Shown here piece after piece: positions 11,311 through 21,520 of a stretch of DNA of 64,000 nt (position 1 is its first letter; every line of letters starts with the position of its first letter). The notes under the pieces are model-generated. The model ran no database searches. It worked only from the letters and a program-made list of their open reading frames with translations, and was not told the origin of the DNA. Position numbers and translations under genes: made by a program. The stretch comes from Phascolarctos cinereus (taxonomy: Eukaryota; Chordata; Mammalia; Diprotodontia; Phascolarctidae), in contig NW_018344272.1 in the NCBI RefSeq assembly GCF_002099425.1, positions 1,342,001 to 1,406,000 on the forward strand, read 5' to 3'.

Positions 11311-11889
11311 ATGTGACTAAGGCCATATGTTCTGAGTAGCAATAGAAGGATATACATATAACCTCTGTTGTCAGCCCAGGTAATTTGCATACCATCATTG
11401 AAATAATATCATTCTTTCTTTCCCTAATCCTTTGACAATTCTTATATATTTAGAGGTACCCCCAAAATAGGCAAGAGAGAGGTAAGGATCTTCTTCTCCA
11501 TCTGAACTAATTTATTCTCTATGCCGTAAAGATATACTACACCATTACTCTCACTTTATAATATTCTTCGCTTCTCTCAACTTACCTAAGTCTTGTTTGA
11601 GCCTTTTAAATATGGGGTATCTTTATCCCAACTCCCATTATTCTAGTCAAATTTGATCCTTAAACAAGGGAGACTAAATCTCCTCCTTGGGTTCCAAGTG
11701 TCCCTTAAGTACTGATTTTTTTAAAATGTCTTTGGCTTGAACCCTTAGTCTAATGTGTTTTCCCTGATGTCAACTGCTAGTGATTAGGTCTTCAATTTCT
11801 TTCAACCAAATGGCATCAATTTTAGCTTTAACAAAAGGGTATCTACTGCAGTAGAAGCTGTATCTAGACCAGGGAGGCACACTGGTCTT
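11311..11889. other. Unrecognised sequence
   Basis: No repeat or coding signature was recognised. Confidence 0.45.
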
Positions 11890-12300
11890 TTTTTCAGTTT
11901 TCATCCTTCTTGATATCTCTGTAGTTTTGACACTGTTATCATCTCTTCTACTTGATACTCTCTTCTCTTTAGGTTTTTGGGATACTATTCTCTCCTGGTT
12001 CTACATATCTGACCACTCCATCTCAATCTTCATTGGATTTTCATCCAGGTTCCACTATAGATGTCCCCCAGGGGTCTCTCCTGGGTTCTCTTCTCTTCTC
12101 TCTCTCTGTCTCTCTCTAGATCTCTCTGTCTCTGTCTGTCTGTCTCTGTCTGTCTCTGTCTCTGTCTCTCTCCTCTCTCCTATTTCACTTGGTGATCTCA
12201 TCAGCTCCCATGGATTCAATTACCATCACCATGCTGATGATTCTCAGAATTGCTTATCTAGTCCTAAACTCCGTTTGTTGACTTCTAGTTTTATCTCCAG
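11890..12300 (+). mobile_element. L2 LINE, reverse-transcriptase region (5' part)
   Basis: Translation resembles the L2 RT. 'LLLDTLFSLGFWDTILSWF' aligns with the block before the catalytic site, and 'LGDLISSHGFNYHHHADDSQ' carries the catalytic ADD, with histidine where L2 has tyrosine. Between them the linker has become a (TC)n/(TCTG)n tract. The element is far too decayed to be active. It continues at 13760. Confidence 0.85.
12098..12176 (+). repeat. (TC)n/(TCTG)n simple repeat inside L2
   Basis: About 80 bp of tc, tctg and tctctg units interrupt the L2 frame between 'PPGVSPGFSSLL' and 'LGDLISSHGF'. The tract keeps a frame open, producing a serine/leucine/valine-rich stretch that is not a real protein. 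Confidence 0.9.
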
Positions 12301-13759
12301 CTTTTGATCAATTTCTTTACTGGGTCAAACTTGTTGCTAAATACTTTGCTTCTCACTGGCTCAACCATCCACAGAATATTCATAACTATATACAGAATAC
12401 TTCCAAACTCTACTTCCAGATATTTGGTGGCTCACTCTCAAATTTTTGAATTTCACAAGATAACAACTTAGTTCAATACTTCTTCACGTAAGAGCAAAAA
12501 AATAAATAATCAAAGAGACAAAGTACAGAGGTTCATGGACACATCTGGGGCTCTTTCCACACTTAAGAATTTATAGTATTTCCATTTTTTGATTACAATC
12601 AGAAAGGGAAGAATAAATATTTTGGTTGGTTAGCATTCTCATTCTCAATACATTCTCAGTTCTAATTCAGCATCCAAATGAAAGGCTACTCCTCATATGG
12701 CAAGCAGAATGGAAACAATTCTTGTGCATATTCTGAAGTCCATATGGAGATTATATCAGTAGAGCATGTTGTATGTGGTCATTAGGACTGAATAATGTCC
12801 ATTCCATTGCTCCCTTTTCTCTATTAGTTAGTCTAATTAGCTAGTCTAAAAGACCTAACTTAAATTATACACTCCCCCACCTCCTTAATGAAGATGACCA
12901 TTCTGGGCTATAGTGACCTCTGATTATTTTGGAATCCGATAGCCAGGAGTGTGTTGGAGCCAGCTTGTACTGGATCACTATAGCTGATTATTAAAATTTC
13001 AGCATGAGCATGTATACCTCTGAAATAGATAAATACAACAAAACAGGGCTTGATTTATTGTTTTGCTTGTGGTCTAGACAGAAGATGATTGAGAAAAAAG
13101 CTAATAATGCAAATTAAACTTAAAAGTGTGCTGTATGAACTTACTATTATTTTTTTTTCCAGAAAGCCAGGTATCAAACATTTACTCGTACATTCCTGAC
13201 TATAGCTCAAGGTGAGTCAACAGTGTGACATTAGCTAGCAGGCATAAACACTAACAACATCCCGATCTGCATTGAGAAAGCACAGTGTCCAGGGGGCCAA
13301 GAAAGGGGTTGGGTTATGGTTCATAATCATTTCATTGTACTCTGCCTTGCTCAAACCATACCTAGAAGACTCACTTCTATATGCTAAATTATAGGGGAGA
13401 CATAGAAACAGATTATGCAGAATAGCAGGAGGACTAGAGCACATGCCATATAAAGGATTTGTTGATGGAATCAGGAATTTTTAAGGGTTCAGGTATGAGA
13501 ACTGTTGTAGTTCATACATTTACATAGTTGTGGGCAATGAAATCACATAATGATAGAAATATTTCCCAACATCTCTTTCCAAAATGCTATCTGCATAGTA
13601 AGAACTCTAAAAACAGCTAGTTTTTTAGTCATTGTTAAAATATCACTTTTGCCTTAAAACTATAGGTTAAATGTTTTAATTTTTTTAAAAAATCTGTTAC
13701 AAAGCATAGTACTCATAGCCAATTGTCATCATAGAAAGGTAAGCAAATTTGGAATACTT
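12301..13759. other. Non-L2 sequence splitting the L2
   Basis: About 1.46 kb separates two colinear L2 parts. Most of it was not recognised. 12890-13030 has a moderately patterned stretch (gagtgtgttggagccagc, attaaaatttcagcatgagc) that could be an old repeat of unknown family. The exon-like island at 13163-13211 lies inside. Confidence 0.5.
13163..13211 (+). other. Exon-like 49-nt island (weak candidate)
   Basis: A polypyrimidine tract and acceptor (attattttttttccag, ending at 13162) precede 49 nt, followed by a consensus donor gtgagt at 13212-13217. Two frames are open (KARYQTFTRTFLTIAQ and SQVSNIYSYIPDYSS) and the third contains a stop. I recognise no protein in it. Such matches arise by chance in 64 kb, and the island lies in sequence inserted into an L2, which argues against a deeply conserved exon. 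Confidence 0.15.
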
Positions 13760-14776
13760 TCTGAGCTCCAGTCCCTCATTGTCAATGCCTAAGGACATTT
13801 TAAACTGGATATCCTTGGAAGCATCTCAAATATATGTCCAATACTGTGCCCATTATCTCCACACACACACACAAAAATACCCCAAGCAAAAACTTACCCC
13901 TCTTCCCAAATTATCTAGTGTCATTGAGGACACTCTTATCCTCCCAGTCACCCACATTTGCAACTTCAGTGTTACCCTTGAGTCCTCAACACTCATGCAT
14001 TTCATATATCTAATCACTTGCTAAATCTTGTTTTTACCTCCACAACATATTTCCTATACATCCCCTTTTCCTCATTTACACAGCCAACACCTTAGTTCAG
14101 CCCCTCATCAGCTCTTGCATATAAGGCAAAAACTTGGTTTCCTTGTTACTAATCTGTTTCCATTCCAATCTTCCACACAGCTGCCAGAGTGATTTTCCAT
14201 GTTAACTCTCATCTCACCCCTTCAATTAACTCCCCACTCCACCCCTGCAATTCCAATAGTTCCTTATTGTCTCCATGAGCAAATAAAACTCTTTTGTTTG
14301 TCATTTAAAGTTCTTCGCAACCAGGTCCCAACTTTCTCTTCAGTCTTCTTGCACTTTATTCCCCTCCATACCCTCTCCTGCCTACACATGCTAAGCCCAC
14401 TTGTGAGTCCTCTTGCATAATACGTCATCTCCTATATTGCATCTTTGCATTGGTCATCATCCCTGCCTTGAATGTTGTCCTTCCTTATCCCTACCTCTTG
14501 GGATCCCTGGTTTTCTTTAACACTCAACTCAAATTCTAACTTCTGTAATAGCCTTTTCCTGTTCCCTCAATTTCTAATATTTTTTCTTGTCAGATTTCTT
14601 TCCATCTACTCTGTATATACTTTGAATGACTATTTATGAACATTTTGTCTACCCCATCTGATATAAGGACCTTGAAGACTGGGACTTTGGGGGGATTTTC
14701 TTTGTATCCCCAGCAATTAGCATAAGGGCCTGGTTCATAGTAAACACTTAAGAACTATTTGTTCAATGGTTGGTTT
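13760..14776 (+). mobile_element. L2 LINE, C-terminal and 3' UTR part
   Basis: Resumes where the L2 stopped at about 12290. Landmarks in order: 'gagctccagtccctcattg', 'cacagctgccagagtgattt', 'ctcatctcaccccttcaatt', 'tgccttgaatgttgtccttc' and 'aggaccttgaagactgggac', then the 3' tail 'gtatccccagcaattagcat' and 'tagtaaacacttaagaacta'. Essentially a complete L2 3' end. Confidence 0.85.
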
Positions 14777-15312
14777 TTATAAAATAAAAATATGGAATTA
14801 ATCTTTTTGATCAGATAATTAGATAATCTGAAAGCCTCTATGTGGTCTGAAAGATATTCTTGGTTACTCCTTACATTATTACTAAGTATTATGAAGATTC
14901 AATTATACAAGGGTCTTGTTTTCATAAAATTAAGCACATTAATGACATTCTTTTTCACTTCTAGGTCATTCTTCTTTGCTGCCTATGAATGATGCAGAGA
15001 ATAAATTTCACATGTATTATTACTGGCCTTCTCTATATCACTACTACTACCATCATCATCTTTTCCTCTCCCTTCCCCACACTGACACCTCCCTCACTGC
15101 ACTATCACTGGAACCTTTGGACTCAGACTCTGGGAAGACAGGCTGTAATTAGAGAATTTTCTTTTACCTTATTTTGCTCAAAACCAAGCCTCCCTACCAC
15201 TTCCCTGTAATCTCTATACCATGCAACTTGAACCATACACTTCCTGATGGAATCTTGGGCTCTGCCTCTGGAACACTATGTTCTGATAGATGAACTTTCA
15301 TGTTATCTTGCC
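14777..15312. other. Unrecognised sequence
   Basis: No recognised repeat or gene. A short open frame at 14989-15210 is low-complexity in part. Confidence 0.45.
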
Positions 15313-15556
15313 AAGAAGTCAGTGTCCATGACACTTCCTGAACTCAAATATAGCCTCAGACACTTGTTAGCTGGGTGACCCTGGGCAAGTCACTTAACTT
15401 TTGTTTGCTTCAGTTTCTTCAACTATAAAATGAGGATAATAACAGCATCTTCCTCACAGGGTTGTTGTGAGGATTAAATGAGATAATATTTGTAAAGCAT
15501 TTAGCATGGTGTCTGGCCTAGAGTAGGCCTATATAAATGCTTATTCCTTTCTCTTT
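15313..15556 (+). repeat. THER1/MIR-type SINE
   Basis: 'cctcagacacttgttagctg', 'gaccctgggcaagtcactta', 'cctcacagggttgttgtgag', 'gagataatatttgtaaagca' and 'tatataaatgcttattcc'. The head is degenerate. Confidence 0.8.
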
Positions 15557-15594
15557 CCCCCTTTCACGTCATGTGTGCATGTACTGCCTTACTC

Positions 15595-15722
15595 TATGTT
15601 GTTTTCCCCATAAGACTGCAAGCTTCTTGAGAGCAGAAACTATTGTGTTTGGTTATATTTATATTCTAAGAGTTTAGTACAGTGTATAGTGCTTGGCACA
15701 TAACAAATGTTTAATAAATTTT
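15595..15722 (+). mobile_element. L2 3' end
   Basis: 'aagactgcaagcttcttgag' and 'gtgcttggcacataacaaat' ending 'gtttaataaatt' form the characteristic L2 terminus. Confidence 0.75.
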
Positions 15723-15723
15723 A

Positions 15724-15796
15724 CTCTTTCTCTTTCCTTTTCTGCCTCTCTGTTTCTGTCTCTGTCTGTCCGTCTACCTCTCTCTCTCTCCCTTTC
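15724..15796 (+). repeat. TC-rich simple repeat
   Basis: Imperfect tc, tctg and ctc units directly follow the L2 3' end, a common position for tail-derived microsatellites. Confidence 0.85.
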
Positions 15797-15989
15797 TTTC
15801 ATATCCTTTATAGTAGAAACCTTAAAAAAATTCCAATCAAAGCAGCCATACTTCAGTGGCCATACTTACACAATGACCCCACAAAACATGGTTTTTGAGA
15901 ATATATCTTGTCTGATTAAATCATTTTTGTTTTTATCTCATAATGTGGTTGAAAGGGCTTCTCTTAAGAGTAGAAAAAATGCTCATAGA

Positions 15990-16735
15990 GGAGATATTAG
16001 TGAAGAGGGATGGTGATGCTCTTATATGCAGATGACATCATGCTGGTTTTGCAAAGCCCCAGAAATACTGTAGCTACTCCTGGAAGAGATTTATAATCAT
16101 TCACACAAGAGAACACAAGTGGATAAAGAATATCTCTTGTCCAGATGTGACTTGCAGTTGAATGGATAATATGCAACACTTGGTAATGAGTGAATACATA
16201 TGGGACAGATAGTCCAAGTGTATGATGAGTTAAATAAGAGGAGGAACAGATTGATTGCCTTCAGGAAATTGCAGTGCTCCTTTGATGACTCCAAACTTCT
16301 CAAAGAAACAATAGTTCATCTTCTTAGTACTAATATTTTACTTAGGCTATAAGCCAGGAAATGCACTATCCCTAAAGATTTGAAAATGAACATCTCACAA
16401 AGGGTAATGGAGAGGTGATTGGTAAATGTGACTAGGCTGCAACATATAATAAGTAAGGAACTTCAGAGAAGAACATGACAGAACATGAAGGGGACTGAAA
16501 GAATGATAGAATGATAAAAAGATAGCCAACATGTTATCTTCTTGATGTCAGAAGAGTTCAAGAAAGTCCCCCGGAATTTTGGGAGGACTCCTCACAGTAG
16601 AATTAATGGGAAGAATGGATGAGTTACAAAGGACGAGCAGATATACGGTAACCACCTAAATCACTAAACATCCAAAGTGTTGAGATAAACTCATATGAGA
16701 ATTCAAATTGTTACCAGAAGTTGACAAAAACGCAA
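15990..16735 (+). mobile_element. Non-LTR retrotransposon RT fragment, RTE-like
   Basis: The frame from 16010 reads MVMLLYADDIMLVLQSPRNTVATPGRDL and then stops. YADD (16025-16036) is the reverse-transcriptase catalytic motif. Downstream text such as 'atgttatcttcttgatgtca', 'gaagagttcaagaaag' and 'gggaagaatggatgagttac' resembles the 3' part of RTE-class LINEs. It differs from the L1, L2 and L3 copies in this window. Family is uncertain. Confidence 0.5.
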
Positions 16736-16884
16736 ACGGTAAACCTCTGTGTTGTATTTACAGTTCCCCCCTTGCTCTCCATTCTTGCTGAAAATGAGAA
16801 TCTAAATTTTCAGTTGCTCTTGCCTCTAGCTCTTTTATTGAATTTTGGTTAACTTTCTATTTCTTAATCTTGTTTACCGTGCCA

Positions 16885-17500
16885 ACCAATCAAAGGATGA
16901 ACATTTATTAAGCACCTATTATGTATCAGGCACAGTGCTCAGTGCTGGGCTTGAAAAAGAAGCAAAAGACAGTTCCTGTCCTCAAGGTGCTTACAGTCTG
17001 ATGGGAAGACAACAAACAAGCAAATATATATATACAAAATAAAGATATATACAGGATAATATGAAATAATTAATAAAGGGAAGGTGTTGGAATTAAGAGA
17101 ATTTGAGGAAAGCATCTTGTAAAAGACAAGATTTAATTTGGTACTTAAAGGAAGCCAGGGAAGTCAGTAGGCAGAGCTGAGAGTAGGACAGCATCCCCGG
17201 CACGAGCGACAACCAGAGAAAATGCCCAGAGCTAAAAGATGGAATGTCTTGTTCAGGGAACAGTCAGGGGGCCATGTCACTGGATTGAAGAGTGCCTGTC
17301 AGGAAGTAAGGTGTAAGAAGATTGGAATGGTAGGAGAGGGCTAGATTATGAAGGGCTTTGAATGCCAAACAGAGAATTTTGTATTTGATTTTAGAGACAA
17401 CAGGGTGCCACTGGAGTTTACTGAGTATGGGGTGTGTGTGACATGGCTACATCTCCTTTAAGAAAATCATTTTGGTGGCTCAGGTCTCAGCAAAAGAGAT
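16885..17500 (-). mobile_element. L2 3' region, antisense, about 0.6 kb
   Basis: Begins with the complement of the L2 tail (catttattaagcacctatta, gcacagtgctcagtgctggg, caaggtgcttacagtctgat). It continues into the antisense ORF2 end: 'tgaagggctttgaatgccaa' and 'gtgccactggagtttactga'. The 46960-47560 copy has the same order. Confidence 0.8.
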
Positions 17501-17637
17501 TGAGAAAGAGTGGTCAGATAGGAGAAGGAGAATCAGGATCTCTGTCACTCTTATGGACTTTTGTACCTTTTTAATTCTTGCATCACATATTTTCATTACA
17601 TTTATTTGAATATTTTATTAGTAGTGTATTTATATTA

Positions 17638-17762
17638 CTAGACATTACCACCAGCTCCATGAAGGGAAAATATTGTCTTATTAAATATCTCTATGTACTC
17701 CAGTGCCTCATCTAGTACTCTATATAGGGTAGTAGGTGTTTAGTGAATGTTCATTGCTGCCG
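17638..17762 (+). mobile_element. L2 3' end, diverged
   Basis: 'ccagctccatgaagggaaaa', 'tagtactctatatagggtag' and 'gtgtttagtgaatgttcatt' follow the L2 3' terminal layout. Confidence 0.6.
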
Positions 17763-18019
17763 TCAGTAGTCTAAAATGATGATTATTTCCTTTCTCATTG
17801 TTGCCTTATGTCCCCATTAAAGAAATTATATTTAAAGGGCTAGACACAGATCTTTTTCAATTAAATAGAATCACTTAAAATCAAGTCTTGGGAAAATTGG
17901 GAATCAAGTCTTGGGGAAAAAAATAGAAGGAATGTTTTAGTAACCAATAACTGGGAGAATTTTATTTTAAGAGAGACCCATATGAACAAAAATATTTTTA
18001 AAAACTTATGCAAATAAAA

Positions 18020-19845
18020 TTAGATTTAAATAATTGGAGAAATATTCATTGTTCATGTGAAGGCAAGGTCCAATATAATAAAAATGACAATTTTACCTAA
18101 ACTTCTTTATATAGTCAATGCTATCCCAGTTAAATTATCAAAAATTATTTTACTGAATTAGAAAAAAATAGCAAAATTCATTTGGAAGAAAAAAGTGTCA
18201 ATAATGTCAAAGGAACTAATTTTAACTAATATTTGAACTAATATTTAAAAATATGTTAAAGAAGGAGGTTTAGCAGTACCAGATCTTAAACTTCATTATA
18301 AGGCTGTAATTATAAAAACTGTCTGTTACTGGCTAAGAAATAGAAAAATAGATCAGTGGAACAGAGTAGACATATAATTAATAGCAGAAAATAAATATAA
18401 TAACCTTGTATTTGACAAATGTAAAAACTTAAGTTTTGGGGATTAAAAATTCATTATTTGGCACAAATTGTTGGGAAAACTGGAAAGCAGTATGGCAGAA
18501 ACTGAGCATAGACCAATATCTTACACCATTTGCCAATATAAGATCAAAATGGATACATGACCTAGATACAAAGAGAGACATTACAAGAAAATTTTAAGAA
18601 CATGGAATATATTACCTATCAGATTTACGGATAGGGAAACAATTTACGATAAGTAAAAGACAGAGAGTAGTGTGAGACTTAAAATGGACAGTTTTGACTA
18701 CATTAAATTTTTAAAATTGTACCAATAAAACAAATATATCTAAGAGCAGAAGGAAAGTAGAAAAGGGGGAAAAGCTCTGTCCAATCCATAAGAATATGTG
18801 TCATATCCCAATTGGGAAAAAATTGGGACACTTATTCACTGTTGGTGGAACTATGAACTGATCCAACCATTTTGGAGAGCCATCTGTAGGTGCTATATTC
18901 TCTTTTTCATTTTCTCTTGCCTTCTTGTCTCAGGACAAGACTGTATTAGTTAATAGTTTTTTGTTGATTGTTTTGACAATTGAGGTTAAGTGACTTGCCC
19001 AGGGTCACACAGCTAGTATCAAGTATCTGAGGCCAGATTTGAACTCGACTCAAAGGCCAGAGCACTTTCCACTGCACCACCTAACTGCCCCATTGGAGAG
19101 CAATCTGAAATTATGCCCAAGGAGTTATTAAATTGCCTATAACCTTTGACCCAGTAATATCACTACTAGTTCTGTTTCCCAAGATGATTAGGGAAAAAGG
19201 AAAAGAACTCATATACTCTCTTCATGGTGGCAAAGAACTGGAAATTGTGGGAATGCCCATCAACTAGGGATTGGCTGAACAAGTTGCACTATATGATTGT
19301 GATGGAATACTACTGTGTTATAAGAAAGTAGCTACAATAATGTAGAATGAAGAGCAAATGAGCAGAACCAAGAATGATGGTTATAGAATGAAGAGCAAAA
19401 TGAGCAGAACCAAGAGAACCTGGTCCACAGTAACAGCAATATTGTTTTAAAAACAGCTTTGAGTGACTAAGTCATTTTGACTATCATAAATACCCAAATT
19501 AACTACAAAAGACATATGAAGGAAAAAGCTATCTACATCTAGTGAAAGAACTGATGAATAGAAGTATATATGGAATGGTTTTATGGGTATATGTACACAC
19601 ATACAAACACATTTATGTTTAATGGTAGCCATCTCTAGGGCAGGAGTGGGGAGGAAAGAAAAAAAATTTAAAAAGAAAAGTTACATAATAACTTTATTAT
19701 ATATTTAAAAGGAACAGCAAGTTGTACATAATAGATTTGCAGTTTCATGTACAGTCATTTTTTCCCCCTACTCTACTATGTCATGGAAATGCTTGCTTGT
19801 TTTATTTCTTAAGTGGAGAATAAAATAAATGAAAGAAAAAAGAAA
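18020..19845 (+). mobile_element. L1 ORF2 C-terminal region and 3' UTR
   Basis: Plus-strand L1 text includes 'tagcagtaccagatcttaaa', 'actggctaagaaatagaaaa', 'gatcagtggaacagagtaga' and 'tatgaactgatccaaccatt'. Later blocks are 'ggtggcaaagaactggaaat', 'atcaactagggattggctga' and 'gtgatggaatactactgtgt'. The 3' UTR ends near 19845 (tttcatgtacagtcattttt, tggaaatgcttgcttgtttt). Part of ORF2 near 18740-18800 is deleted. A 41-bp tandem duplication lies at about 19343-19425. A SINE is nested at 18887-19092. Confidence 0.85.
18887..19092 (-). repeat. WSINE1-like SINE nested in L1, with extra 3' sequence
   Basis: Antisense head 'ccaccacctaactgccccat' at the right edge and core 'acttgcccagggtcacacag'. Flanked by a 15-bp target-site duplication with one mismatch: ttggagagccatctg (18872-18886) and ttggagagcaatctg (19093-19107). 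Beyond the usual SINE end it carries about 75 extra bases before the duplication. Confidence 0.85.
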
Positions 19846-21392
19846 CCTATGAAAAATGTAATTTAAATTTAAGCTCAGCTATAAATTTAATTTATCATGG
19901 AAATATAATTCCTTGCATCTGGATGTTGAAAGATAAACAGTTAAAATCACTGTACAGACTAGGTTTCAGCACAGAAAAAGTTTAAGTTTTTGGAAGAGAT
20001 GGATGGAATCAGTATCCTTATCAATCATTTTGATACTACCACTGGGCATAATGATCTGTACAGTGACTCATAGTGAAGGTTACTGACTGATAATCAAAGT
20101 TAGTCGGTAATTAAGAGAGTGATAGATCTGAAGAACATTAATCATATGTTCTTCCCCTTTTTTTCAAAATAGGGATGTACACTGACAATTTGACTTGCTT
20201 TATTGCTGTTTTGGTAGTTGTCATTGGAAGGTGACATGTAAGTATTACAAGGTGTTAAAGATTGTTTTAGTGACAGCTATCAGTAAGATATGTTAGGCTA
20301 AGAAAGAAAGCCTTCTTTCAAGAATTGGTGGAGCTAATCGGATAACTAGGTCTGGTGAAAATAAGCAAGTGACAATATCACAGCAGTCAAAATGACAGTT
20401 CTGAGGAAGAGTTAAGTAGGAAAATTTTAAAAAATGAATATCAAACTCTTGGAAATTAAAAGGATTGTTCCATGGATATGAACAAGTGGGTCAATTGTCA
20501 CTGGTCTATATTATCAGTATTAGAACTAAGGATATTGCAGCAGAACATTTTTAATTATTGCTGGTCTTTTAGTTTTGAAAATTAAGAACTTAAAACTACT
20601 GAATTAAAAACATGGCTTATGAAGAAATATTCCTAGATTTCTTTTCCTTTTTTTTTTTGGAGGGGATAGGAATGTGGTAAAGTATCTACGATTTCATTGG
20701 TATGTAAAACTTTCAATACAGAAACTCCCTCTATCAATAAGGATTGCTAAGTATAAAACCTAGAGTCTTATATTGCGTAGACTTAACACTCACAAATTAT
20801 CAGCCGCAGGTTCCTGACTCCAAGGCCAGTCCTCTATCTATTTTACTATGTTTTTATATTACTATTTTGAAATTAGTCCAACCTTCTTGGCTATGTTAAT
20901 ATCATTTTCAATAATGTTAGAACCTTCAAATATAAATGAAAACCATGGTCCCTCGTCATTCCATTTATATTCATTATTTATGTTTGAACATTTTGAATTA
21001 GAGTCTGTTTTTTGAAACAAAATTCTGATTTCAGTTAGTATAGCTGTATACAATTAGTTTTGCTTTTGGCACTGATTTTTTAATTGTTATTTTTTTCCAT
21101 GAAAACAGACAAATAAAGAGCCTTCACCAATGAGTGTTTTAAAGGTTAGAAAACATTGTTGTGGCTGTCTAGCTGCCACTATGCTAAATGAAACAGAGGC
21201 TTGATCCCTGTCTAAATTAGTTCAGTTCCATTCCACAGCAACAGACTGCATTCACATGAGGCCCTAGCCTAGCACCTTACAAATACATTCCCCTGGCCCC
21301 AGGGGTAAGAACAAGAGAGTGTGAAGCACTCAGTGAAAATCCATTACCACTAAGAGAAAACAAAAGTAGCTACAATAATATAATCATCATGA
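19846..21392. other. Unrecognised repeat-poor stretch
   Basis: About 1.5 kb without a recognised repeat. Open frames are short and AT-rich. Possibly unique sequence. Confidence 0.5.
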
Positions 21393-21520
21393 TCAACAGC
21401 AAATTTATTGAGCACTAGGTGCTGCTCTAGATCCCAGAGGGTTACAAGATATGCATGGTCTTGGCTCTCAAAGGATATATGAATCTAATTGAAGTGGCAA
21501 GCCACATGCAGAAAAAGATA
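21393..21520 (-). mobile_element. L2 3' end, antisense, degenerate
   Basis: 'gcaaatttattgagcactag', 'gctgctctagatcccagagg' and 'ttggctctcaaaggatatat' follow the antisense L2 tail order. Confidence 0.45.

Noticed and set aside
11927-12307. 126-codon plus-strand open frame as a host gene
   Set aside because: It is the L2 reverse-transcriptase region with a microsatellite in frame.
17199-17206. ggcacgag, a sequence used as a cDNA library adaptor
   Set aside because: It lies inside an antisense L2 at the position where other copies read ggcatgga-like text. Coincidence, not contamination.
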